From: Bacteroidia bacterium
GTDB lineage: Bacteria; Bacteroidota; Bacteroidia; UKL13-3
NCBI GenBank assembly: GCA_025454975.1
Contig: JALONK010000019.1
Span: 1 to 59,225, forward strand
Length of the DNA stretch: 59,225 bases
Direction: 5' to 3'
Shown: positions 1 through 7,080 of the stretch, one piece after another
Layout: each line of letters begins with the position of its first letter
How positions within the stretch are numbered: the first letter of the stretch is position 1
The notes under the pieces: model-generated
Database searches by the model: none
What the model was told of the DNA's origin: nothing
What the model saw: the letters and a program-made list of their open reading frames with translations, nothing else
Made by a program: the position numbers and the translations under genes

Positions 1-59
1 AAGGCTAAACTGTAATCGCGTTGACTGCGTCTTTTTCTTTGTTCATCTGTTTTTTTCAT
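1..59 (-). CDS. IS3-family transposase OrfA, N-terminus only
   Basis: An ATG on the minus strand at 59 opens a frame that runs off the window after 19 codons: MKKTDEQRKRRSQRDYSLA. This basic start followed by an RDYSLA-type motif resembles the N-terminal helix-turn-helix of OrfA transposases of the IS3 group, which usually continue with a FKL-VV segment. Only about 59 bases are present, so the family call rests on a short match and on the adjacent inverted-repeat-like sequence. Confidence 0.5.
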   Translation of the reverse strand, partial: MKKTDEQRKRRSQRDYSLA

Positions 60-94
60 AATAAGTCGATTTTTTGTCAACTTATTTCAGGACA
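1..94 (-). mobile_element. End of an IS3-type insertion sequence (partial)
   Basis: This is the 5' end of an insertion element that continues beyond the left edge. It contains the start of a transposase ORF on the minus strand. Outside the ORF, the minus strand reads TGTCCTGAAATAAGTTGAC from position 94, which resembles the terminal inverted repeat of Bacteroidota IS3-group elements and begins with TG as that family does. The exact outer boundary (about 94) is inferred. The other end and the target duplication cannot be seen. Confidence 0.6.
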
Positions 95-105
95 AGACAC
101 TTTAT

Positions 106-135
106 AAAAAAAAGCCGCCGTAGTTGGCGGCTTTT
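106..135 (-). terminator. Rho-independent terminator of the crotonase gene
   Basis: GCCGCC (114-119) pairs with GGCGGC (126-131) around a 6-nt loop, extended by flanking A/T pairs. Read on the minus strand it ends in a run of eight T. It lies just downstream of the stop codon at 139. Confidence 0.85.
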
Positions 136-138
136 GTA

Positions 139-912
139 CTATCCTTTAAAATTTGCTTTTCTTTTTTCCATGAATGCCGATGTGCCTTCTCTAAAATCTT
201 CTGATCCAAAGAAGTTACCGAATTCGTTTATTTCAACATTATTACCATCCATTTTCTTTTCGTAATATGCATTTACGCAGCGAATAACAGAAGCAACAGC
301 GGCGGGTGATTTTGTTTTTACCTTGCTTAATATTTCTTCGCATTTAGCGATGAGTTGGTCCTGCGGAACTACATGATTTACCAACCCCATTCTGTAAGCA
401 TCATGTGCAGTTATCATATCTGCTGTTAACAGGTATTCTAAGGCTAAACCTCTACCAATAAGTTGAGCTAAACGTTGAGTTCCTGCATAGCCGGGAGTAA
501 TTCCCAAATTTACCTCAGGTTGTCCAAATCGTGCATTTTCTGATGCAATACGCATATGACACGACATGGCTAATTCGTTACCACCACCCAATGCAAATCC
601 ATTAACTGCTGCTATAACAGGTTTAGGACATTTTTCAATCGTGTTTAATACTGCATGACCTTCAGCGCTCATGCGTGTACCTTCTTCAACATTAAAATTA
701 ACAAATTCGCTGATATCAGCGCCGGCAGCAAACGCTTTAGTTCCCGCACCGGTAAGGATTACACCTTTAACTTCATTGTTTTCATAAATAGATGCTACAG
801 CTTCACGAATATCTTTTAGTGTTTGGATATTCAATGCATTCATTTTCGATTCACGGGTAATTGTGATATACATAATCCCGTTTTCGATGTTTGTTGAGAT
901 GTTTTGAGTCAT
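139..912 (-). CDS. Enoyl-CoA hydratase/isomerase (crotonase) family protein
   Basis: A 257-aa crotonase-fold protein. It probably hydrates or isomerises an enoyl-CoA thioester in fatty-acid or amino-acid breakdown in the cytoplasm. Visible landmarks are the SKMNAL start of the fold, the oxyanion-hole segment AFAAGADISEF, and the GGGNELAMSCHMRIA and FGQPEVNLGITPGYAGTQRL segments. The latter carries the Glu positions typical of hydratases (GNE and PEV). A start at 912 (MTQNIS) fits the family better than the in-frame ATG at 927, which would add MTGNV. It is a single gene with its own terminator. The exact substrate cannot be told from sequence. Confidence 0.9.
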   Translation of the reverse strand: MTQNISTNIENGIMYITITRESKMNALNIQTLKDIREAVASIYENNEVKGVILTGAGTKAFAAGADISEFVNFNVEEGTRMSAEGHAVLNTIEKCPKPVIAAVNGFALGGGNELAMSCHMRIASENARFGQPEVNLGITPGYAGTQRLAQLIGRGLALEYLLTADMITAHDAYRMGLVNHVVPQDQLIAKCEEILSKVKTKSPAAVASVIRCVNAYYEKKMDGNNVEINEFGNFFGSEDFREGTSAFMEKRKANFKG

Positions 913-1114
913 AACATTTCCTGTCATTATTCTTATTATTTAGGTTTAAATTTTATTGATAGTGCAAACTATTATTCTTAACAAAGTTGTACCTAATTAG
1001 TTATGCACAACTCTAATAACGATTTTAAGTTCAGAAGTTTTGTTAATTAAAGGCACTGTTAATCAAGTATTTATTTATAGATTTTTAAAGCACCTTAAAA
1101 CCTGATTTTTCTCA

Positions 1115-1681
1115 TTAAGGATTGCCGGTTTTTCTTAGGTGTATAGGGCTAAACTGTTTGCAATAATCTTTCACGAAACTATTAAAAGTGCTGTCGTTCA
1201 CTTTGTATAGGGATAATGTATCTCCGTCGTTAACAAATCGCTCTGCTGTTTCTAAATATTTTCCGTATTCAAAAGGAGATGATTCATAAAAAAGATAAAC
1301 CAGCAATTTTTTATTCTGTTGAAGTTTAAAGTATGAACTGTACCAAATTTTTTTATTTACCGGATCGTTTACCGACACATAATATTCATCACCAATCTTA
1401 CTTAGTACGCAGTTACTATCTAATACGAAGCGTTTGGTTTCATCTTTTTGTTTGATGGTAATTACATTTGTAGTAATGTGAACCATGTCGGTGTCCTTCG
1501 GGTTCTTTTTTCCGAGAAATAATAACCTGTTGTTTGATTTACTTGGTTGATACTCTCCACGAAACTCCATTGGGAAATCAGTAATCTTTTCGCCGGGGAA
1601 CCGATTTAAATGAAGCGGTTTACAACTGATTATGATGAGTAAAGCGCACGTAAAAATGACTACATGATATTTTATTTTCAT
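1115..1681 (-). CDS. Predicted lipoprotein, function unknown
   Basis: A 188-aa protein with a lipoprotein signal: a hydrophobic stretch ending in LIIISC, with the lipidated Cys about residue 20. The mature part is a small beta-rich-looking domain with no motif I recognise. Its start codon overlaps the stop of gltX by 4 bp (ATGA), so the two are cotranscribed and probably translationally coupled. That coupling probably reflects operon packing rather than a shared function. It is likely an inner- or outer-membrane-attached periplasmic protein. Confidence 0.75.
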   Translation of the reverse strand: MKIKYHVVIFTCALLIIISCKPLHLNRFPGEKITDFPMEFRGEYQPSKSNNRLLFLGKKNPKDTDMVHITTNVITIKQKDETKRFVLDSNCVLSKIGDEYYVSVNDPVNKKIWYSSYFKLQQNKKLLVYLFYESSPFEYGKYLETAERFVNDGDTLSLYKVNDSTFNSFVKDYCKQFSPIHLRKTGNP

Positions 1682-3210
1682 GAATGATTAATCTTATCCA
1701 AGGCATTTTTAAGCCTCTTGATTATAGCCGTTTTTCCAATTAGCGCGCTTAATTCAAACAATGGTGGTCCACCTGCTACACCACTTATACAAACACGAAG
1801 TAATTGTAAAAAATCTTTATTACTTAACCCATATTTATTCAATGCTTCATGATATGCAGCTTCCATAGTTACCGCTGAAAATGAATCATTGGCTTGTAAT
1901 AATTGAATAAGTTCCTGCAAAACAAGCGGGCTTTTTTCATTCCATTTCTTTTCAATTACACTAGTATCGTAAGCAGTAGGATCAACAAAGAAATAACTGC
2001 TAATGCCCCAAAGTTCTTTTATGAAACTGATTTTCTCTTTCACTAATCCGCAAACAGCTTCCAAATAAGCATTATCAGCAACAATTTGGTGTTCACTTAA
2101 CTGTTTTTTTAGTGCCTCAACCAATACCTTATTATCTGTATGTCGCACATATTGTTGGTTGAACCATTTTGCTTTATTAAGGTCGAACTTAGCTCCCGAC
2201 TTACTAACCCTGTCTAGGCTAAAGGCCTCTATTAATTCAGATTTAGAAAATAATTCTTGATGTGTACCCGGATTCCAACCTAAAAAGGCTAATAAATTAA
2301 CAACTGCTTCGGCAAGATAACCGCTCTCGCGATAACCACTGCTTATTTCTTGTGTTGCCGGATCTTTCCATTCCAAAGGAAAAACTGGAAAACCTAAACG
2401 ATCACCATCTCTTTTACTTAATTTACCATTGCCTTCAGGTTTTAACAACAAAGGCAAATGAGCAAACTTAGGCATAACATCTTCCCAACCTAAATATCTA
2501 TATAATAATACATGAAGCGGGGCAGAAGGAAGCCATTCTTCACCCCTGATTACATGAGTTATTTGCATTAGGTAATCATCAACCACATTAGCTAAATGAT
2601 AGGTTGGCATACCATCACTTTTATACAACACCTTATCATCCATTTGTGAAGTGTTGATATTTACCCACCCACGAATTTCATCATGAAACTTTACATCGTC
2701 CTTTTTTGGAAGTTTAATTCTAATCACATAAGGATCGCCTGAATCTAATCTTTTGTTAACTTCATCTTCAGGTAAGGTAAGTGAGTTTTTCATGGCCATT
2801 CGGGTAATAGCGTCGTATTTGCTATCAACGTTACTTGCCTTCAAACGTTCGCGCATTGCTTCTAATTCTTCAGAAGTATCAAATGCATAATATGCGTGTC
2901 CGGCATTTACCAATTGCATAGCATATTGCTTATACATTGGTTTCCTGTCGCTTTGACGATATGGTGCGTGCGGCCCATCTCCAAAACCAATTCCTTCATT
3001 AGGATTGATGCCTAACCATGATAAGGCTTCAATAATGTATTCTTCGGCACCGGGTACAAATCGAGTTTGATCAGTATCTTCTATACGTAAGATAAAATCA
3101 CCTCCATGTTTTTTGGCGAATAAATAATTGTAAAGGGCTGTGCGAACTCCTCCAATGTGCAGTGGTCCTGTTGGACTTGGTGCAAAACGAACTCTAACTT
3201 TTCTATCCAT
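1678..3210 (-). CDS. gltX: Glutamyl-tRNA synthetase
   Basis: A class I aminoacyl-tRNA synthetase of 510 aa that charges tRNA-Glu (non-discriminating activity cannot be excluded). The N-terminus has RFAPSPTGPLHIGG, in which HIGG is the HIGH signature, and the second signature is KLSKRDG. The C-terminal third is the helical anticodon-binding region. Length fits bacterial GltX. I start it at the ATG at 3210 (MDRKVRVRF) rather than the upstream TTG at 3225, because a TATCTTTG promoter box lies at 3223-3230 and would overlap the longer start. The downstream lipoprotein gene overlaps by 4 bp. Confidence 0.97.
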   Translation of the reverse strand: MDRKVRVRFAPSPTGPLHIGGVRTALYNYLFAKKHGGDFILRIEDTDQTRFVPGAEEYIIEALSWLGINPNEGIGFGDGPHAPYRQSDRKPMYKQYAMQLVNAGHAYYAFDTSEELEAMRERLKASNVDSKYDAITRMAMKNSLTLPEDEVNKRLDSGDPYVIRIKLPKKDDVKFHDEIRGWVNINTSQMDDKVLYKSDGMPTYHLANVVDDYLMQITHVIRGEEWLPSAPLHVLLYRYLGWEDVMPKFAHLPLLLKPEGNGKLSKRDGDRLGFPVFPLEWKDPATQEISSGYRESGYLAEAVVNLLAFLGWNPGTHQELFSKSELIEAFSLDRVSKSGAKFDLNKAKWFNQQYVRHTDNKVLVEALKKQLSEHQIVADNAYLEAVCGLVKEKISFIKELWGISSYFFVDPTAYDTSVIEKKWNEKSPLVLQELIQLLQANDSFSAVTMEAAYHEALNKYGLSNKDFLQLLRVCISGVAGGPPLFELSALIGKTAIIKRLKNALDKINHS

Positions 3211-3222
3211 AAGAAACGGGCG

Positions 3223-3230
3223 CAAAGATA
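3223..3230 (-). promoter_or_regulatory. -7 promoter element (TAnnTTTG) for gltX
   Basis: The minus strand reads TATCTTTGC, an exact match to the Bacteroidota -7 consensus, about 13 bp before the ATG at 3210. No clear -33 TTG sits at the ideal distance. The element supports the shorter gltX start. Confidence 0.55.
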
Positions 3231-3302
3231 ATATTTTAGTTGAAACGCTTGCTGTTAAGAATCAGCAATGTAATTTTAACGCTATTAACGTATTGGATGT
3301 GC

Positions 3303-3926
3303 TCAGATAGTGAGCGCTTTCAGTTGTTCGAATAAATTTTTGTCTAAAGGATTTTCAGCCCAAATGGTAGTGATACCCACAGTATTTGCGCCTTTTAAAT
3401 TCAGTTTAGAATCGTCGATAAAAACCACATTTTCTGCTTTTAAATTCATTTGGTTAAGCACATACGAATAAATTTCGGCATCGGGTTTTCGTAAACCAAT
3501 TTCATAGCTGTAATACACTTTATCAAAAAATGATGTCCAGTTTAAATCGGGATAAGTTTGATTGAAATAGTTGTTAAATGCATCAATATGAATGCTGTTT
3601 GTATTGCTTAACAGTATAACGGTAGCATTTTTGCGAAGTTCGGCCAACATCTGCAGTCGCTCATTTGGTAAATCTAACAACATAGCATTCCAAGCGTCAT
3701 CTATCTGTTGATTAGTGATTTCACCCTTTAATATGTTTTTTATTTGTTGACGGAAAGTATCCGCATTAATTTTTCCCTTTTCAAATAAATGAAGCACATC
3801 TGTTTGTAGTTGTACCGCTTCTAAATCAATTCCAAGCCTACTGAAAGCCCTTATCGTTTTATCTTGGTCGAGGTTTAATATCACTCCACCTAAATCGAAA
3901 ATTATAGTCGAAATTTTTGTGTTCAT
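3303..3926 (-). CDS. HAD-superfamily hydrolase
   Basis: A 207-aa haloacid dehalogenase-like phosphatase, probably acting on a small phosphorylated metabolite. Motif I is FDLGGVILNLD; its first Asp is the nucleophile, but the second catalytic Asp position is G. Motif II is ILLSNTN, the conserved Lys lies in GLRKPDAEIY, and motif IV is VVFIDDSKLN. This is the YihX/epoxide-hydrolase-N-like subgroup, where FDxGGV is common. I prefer the ATG at 3926 (MNTKIS) over the GTG at 3941. The gene stands alone, divergent from the tRNA at 3976. The substrate is unknown. Confidence 0.85.
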   Translation of the reverse strand: MNTKISTIIFDLGGVILNLDQDKTIRAFSRLGIDLEAVQLQTDVLHLFEKGKINADTFRQQIKNILKGEITNQQIDDAWNAMLLDLPNERLQMLAELRKNATVILLSNTNSIHIDAFNNYFNQTYPDLNWTSFFDKVYYSYEIGLRKPDAEIYSYVLNQMNLKAENVVFIDDSKLNLKGANTVGITTIWAENPLDKNLFEQLKALTI

Positions 3927-3930
3927 ATAC

Positions 3931-3961
3931 TTGTTTAACACTTTGTAAAAACTTATGTTTG
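3931..3961 (+). promoter_or_regulatory. Bacteroidota-type promoter for the CAT tRNA
   Basis: TTG at 3931-3933, a 20-bp spacer and TATGTTTG at 3954-3961 match the Bacteroidota housekeeping promoter (-33 TTG, -7 TAnnTTTG). The predicted start of transcription, about 3968, lies just before the tRNA at 3976. Confidence 0.7.
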
Positions 3962-3975
3962 CACTCCTTTAATAA

Positions 3976-4049
3976 GGGCCCTTAGCTCAGTAGGTTAGAG
4001 CATCTGACTCATAATCAGGGGGTGGTAGGTTCGAGCCCTACAGGGCCCA
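3976..4049 (+). tRNA. tRNA with CAT anticodon, probably tRNA-Ile2 (lysidine type)
   Basis: A full cloverleaf: acceptor GGGCCCT pairs with AGGGCCC, the D arm is GCTC/GAGC, the anticodon stem TCTGA/TCAGG closes the loop CTCATAA (anticodon CAT), and the T arm contains GGTTCGAGCC. No CCA is encoded. CAT can be elongator Met, initiator Met or Ile2. The overall pattern resembles E. coli ileX as I remember it. The acceptor pairs C4-G69 and C5-G68 are those reported as determinants for the TilS lysidine synthase, so Ile2 is favoured. Elongator Met remains possible. Confidence 0.93.
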
Positions 4050-4052
4050 CAT

Positions 4053-4083
4053 AAAAAAAACCGGACAATTGTTCGGTTTTTTT
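4053..4083. terminator. Terminator after the tRNA, between convergent units
   Basis: AAAACCGGAC (4057-4066) pairs with GTTCGGTTTT (4071-4080) with one G-T pair, followed by T's. A-rich sequence on the other side lets it also work for the minus-strand TPR lipoprotein unit that ends at 4124. Confidence 0.8.
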
Positions 4084-4123
4084 GTGCTTATAATTTGGCT
4101 GTTCTCCATTAGAATATCGAAAC

Positions 4124-4816
4124 TTACCTTGAAAAGTTTTGCATCAATTGGTCTAAGTTTCTTCTTGCCATAATAAAGTCGGGATAAATTTGAATGGCCT
4201 TTTGAAATGCCATAGCAGCTTCACGATATTTTTGAGTTTGAATAAACATATATCCTTTCATGTTCCAACAAGCAGCAATCACAGGTACTTTTTGTGTGCG
4301 CATTTGATCAATCATCATATCTACACTGTCAGGTTTATTTTTAAATTTATCCATCATGGTGTTAATGGTAGTTTCTGCTGATGTGAAATCACCTGTAAGT
4401 AATTCGGCTGATGCTTGTTTATATATAAATTCAACTTTTCCGGTTTTTTGAAACATTTTCTTCGACAGGGCTAATAATTCATCATCTTTTCCTAGTTGTT
4501 CAAGCGAAATCATTTTATATTTTGTCAACTCTTCATTGTCGGGTTTGCGTTGAAGTGCTTGATTGGTAAGCGTTAAGCAGGCTTCAAAATTTTGGGCAGC
4601 CAAATATAATGATGGTAATGAATCGCGTAATACATGCGTGCTGTCTTCGGCTAATATCAGTTGAACTGCCGTTATAGCCGTTGGAACATCTTTTAAATCA
4701 TAACTGTTTTTAAACAACGTTTCAAGTTTAGCGGTTGATTGTTTTTCAGTTTGTTTACACGCAACTGTTGATGTAATAATGCCGATAGTTGCCAGTTTAA
4801 TTTTTATGTTTTTCAT
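4124..4816 (-). CDS. TPR-repeat lipoprotein
   Basis: A 230-aa protein with a lipoprotein signal (lipobox STVAC, Cys about residue 20) followed by helical repeats across the whole mature chain. The clearest TPR is the last, with the pattern MQ-KYREAAMAFQKAIQIYPDF. TPR proteins are scaffolds, so a periplasmic protein-protein role is likely but the partner is unknown. The gene overlaps the end of the upstream epimerase gene by 20 bp, so it is cotranscribed and translated from within that gene. Confidence 0.8.
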   Translation of the reverse strand: MKNIKIKLATIGIITSTVACKQTEKQSTAKLETLFKNSYDLKDVPTAITAVQLILAEDSTHVLRDSLPSLYLAAQNFEACLTLTNQALQRKPDNEELTKYKMISLEQLGKDDELLALSKKMFQKTGKVEFIYKQASAELLTGDFTSAETTINTMMDKFKNKPDSVDMMIDQMRTQKVPVIAACWNMKGYMFIQTQKYREAAMAFQKAIQIYPDFIMARRNLDQLMQNFSR

Positions 4817-5819
4817 GATATAATAAAAAATGCTTACAAATATGTTTAACAGAGTAATCTAACGGACGGAATTGAAATCCTGTTTCTGTTGATATTTTCT
4901 CCGACGAGTAATAATATTTTTTTAATGATGCCCTTGCAGTTTCTTTTGTTATTGATGATCGTTTTCCGGTAAGCAGTGATAATAATCCGGTTAATCGCCA
5001 AGCAAATTCAGCCATCCAAGGCTTTACCTGAATAGAAGGAGGCTTTTTGCCAAGTTCAGATGCTATCTTAAACATAAAATCTTTCATCGGCCAATTACCT
5101 CCAACCAGAACAAACCTTTGGTTATTTATATTTTTATCAACCAGGCTTATTGTTGCTTCGGCTACATCTTCAACATCTACGTAACCATTGATACCTTCTG
5201 TGAAAAACGGCATGTTTTTCCAAACCATGTTAAATAATGCACACGAACCTTTATCCCATTTTCCGGCACCAATAATTACACCGGGATTTACTACAACAAC
5301 TTGCAATCCTTCTTCTGCACCTCTCCAAACTTCTAATTCTGCCTTATATTTACTGATGGCATAGTTGCTGTTTAATGATGAATCAGTCCATTTGGTTAAT
5401 TCGTTGATATGAGAACCATCAGCAGCTCTTCCTAATGCTGCAATTGAACTAATATAAGCAAGTTGAGAAATTTTGCAGGTTAAGCAAGCATTTACAACAT
5501 TTGCTGTCCCTTCCACATTTACCTTCATCATGCTATCTCTGTCTTGTGCATGAAAAGAAACTACGGCAGCAGCATGGTAAACCGTACTTGCATTTTTGAA
5601 AGCAACCTCAAGGGCAGAAATATCTAGAATGTCGGCTTCAAACCACGAAAGATTATTTAGTGTGGTTTCTTTTTCAGAAAAATATAATGAATAAATGTAG
5701 TTAAATTCATCCAAACTGCTGTTGTACCTTTTTAAGGCACGCACTTCAAAACCTTGCTGCAGTAGTTTACATACAAGATGTGCGCCTAAAAAACCTGTTG
5801 CTCCTGTTACAACTTTCAA
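4797..5819 (-). CDS. NAD(P)-dependent epimerase/dehydratase (extended SDR)
   Basis: A 340-aa extended short-chain dehydrogenase. The N-terminal TGATGFLG is the dinucleotide-binding Gly motif. The catalytic YxxxK appears as YAISK, preceded by the SSIAALG Ser segment. The C-terminal half is the variable substrate domain. It is similar to the dihydroflavonol-reductase-like group. The start appears to be a TTG at 5819, since no in-frame ATG precedes the Rossmann strand and an in-frame stop lies upstream. Its 3' end overlaps the TPR lipoprotein. It may act on a nucleotide sugar or a small carbonyl compound; the substrate is not known. Confidence 0.85.
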   Translation of the reverse strand: MKVVTGATGFLGAHLVCKLLQQGFEVRALKRYNSSLDEFNYIYSLYFSEKETTLNNLSWFEADILDISALEVAFKNASTVYHAAAVVSFHAQDRDSMMKVNVEGTANVVNACLTCKISQLAYISSIAALGRAADGSHINELTKWTDSSLNSNYAISKYKAELEVWRGAEEGLQVVVVNPGVIIGAGKWDKGSCALFNMVWKNMPFFTEGINGYVDVEDVAEATISLVDKNINNQRFVLVGGNWPMKDFMFKIASELGKKPPSIQVKPWMAEFAWRLTGLLSLLTGKRSSITKETARASLKKYYYSSEKISTETGFQFRPLDYSVKHICKHFLLYHEKHKN

Positions 5820-5882
5820 TGTGGAAATGTTTATTTAACTGCGCACGAAAATAAACTAATTTGTGAGCAATAAAACGATATC

Positions 5883-6971
5883 ATGCAAATTAGCGATTTC
5901 TTAAGTCCTGTGCCTACTTCAGTATTCGATGCCATAGGTAATACCTCAGTAAAAAGTTTGGTAAATATAATTGACATCCATACAGGTAAAGTACCTGAAT
6001 TATCTGGCGCTCACATAGCATTGATTGGTGTAAAGGATGATCGTTGGAATGATTTAGGAGCAGGAAGCAGGATTACTCCGGATCATATCAGAACCCAGTT
6101 GTACAAGTTAATTAAACATAAATATGACATCCGCTTGGTTGACTTAGGGAATATTGAAGCCGGTAATACCTTTAACGATACACTATTTGCTTTAAATGCT
6201 TGTTTGAAGGAACTTCATGAACAACGTATTGTTACCGTAATATTAGGTGGAATTTCTGATTTAGCTTACGGTCAGTTTACTTCATACCAAGGTGTTAATC
6301 ATAACCTTAATGTATTGGTAGTTGATGCTAAAATTGATCTTAAAGAGCATGAACAAGACCCTGCAAGGGCTAATTATTTGTATAAAATGATTACGCATCA
6401 ACCAAATTATTTGTTCAATATCACTCATGTAGGTAACCAAGCGTATTTTGTTGAGCAAGAAAGTATAGATGCTTTTGATAGAATGAACTTTGATATGTTC
6501 CGACTTGGGCAAGTAAGGGCAAACATCCAAGAAACAGAGCCACTTGCTCGAAATGCGGATATGGTTGTTTTTAGTATGAACAGCATAAAGGCCGCCGACG
6601 TTTCGGCAAGTGTTGAAATGAATCCAAATGGATTATATGGTGAAGAGGCTTGCCAGATTGCACGTTATGCAGGTATGGGTAATGATGTAAGTTCATTCGG
6701 TTTGTTTGATTTGAATGCATCTAAAGATAAATCGCAATGCGGTAGTGCTTTGGCCGCCCAAATGTTATGGTATTTTATTGATGGGTATTACAACAGGAAA
6801 AATGATTATCCAACAAAAGAAAGTAAAGACTATTTGATTTATCGAACTACTTTTAAAAATGCTGAATACGAGATTGTGTTTTATAAAAATATCTATAACG
6901 AACGTTGGTGGATGGAGGTTCCATATCCTAAAGAAAAAACTAAAGAGAAAAAATTCCTGATCGTTGGATGA
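5883..6971 (+). CDS. Arginase/formimidoylglutamase-fold protein with degenerate metal site
   Basis: A 362-aa member of the ureohydrolase (arginase) fold, the kind often annotated as formimidoylglutamase in Bacteroidota. The order of motifs is retained but most dimanganese ligands are not. The GGDHS motif is GGISD (122-126, ligand His replaced by Ser). DAHxD is DAKID (148-152, His replaced by Lys, both Asp kept). SxDxD is SMNSI (231-235, both Asp lost). Only two of six usual ligands remain, so ordinary Mn-dependent hydrolysis is unlikely. It may be a pseudoenzyme or use different chemistry. No histidine-degradation genes lie nearby. It is divergent from the epimerase. Confidence 0.8.
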   Translation: MQISDFLSPVPTSVFDAIGNTSVKSLVNIIDIHTGKVPELSGAHIALIGVKDDRWNDLGAGSRITPDHIRTQLYKLIKHKYDIRLVDLGNIEAGNTFNDTLFALNACLKELHEQRIVTVILGGISDLAYGQFTSYQGVNHNLNVLVVDAKIDLKEHEQDPARANYLYKMITHQPNYLFNITHVGNQAYFVEQESIDAFDRMNFDMFRLGQVRANIQETEPLARNADMVVFSMNSIKAADVSASVEMNPNGLYGEEACQIARYAGMGNDVSSFGLFDLNASKDKSQCGSALAAQMLWYFIDGYYNRKNDYPTKESKDYLIYRTTFKNAEYEIVFYKNIYNERWWMEVPYPKEKTKEKKFLIVG

Positions 6972-7003
6972 GGGCATATCAAAAATTGATTTGATAACAA
7001 GTA

Positions 7004-7039
7004 TTTGTATCTGCCTATTTGAAACAGCGGTAATTTTTG
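7004..7039 (+). promoter_or_regulatory. Possible promoter of the 7081-18224 operon
   Basis: TTTG at 7004-7007 and TAATTTTTG at 7031-7039 resemble the -33/-7 Bacteroidota pattern, but the -7 box carries one extra base and the spacer (23) is long. It is the best candidate in the 109-bp gap before the operon and is weak. Confidence 0.35.
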
Positions 7040-7080
7040 TATCATTGTAATTAACCCTATTACCCGAAGTTGCTAGCTTC

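Noticed and set aside
74-265. 63-aa plus-strand ORF across the terminator and crotonase 3' end
   Set aside because: It is antisense to the crotonase gene and its terminator and has no protein-like features.
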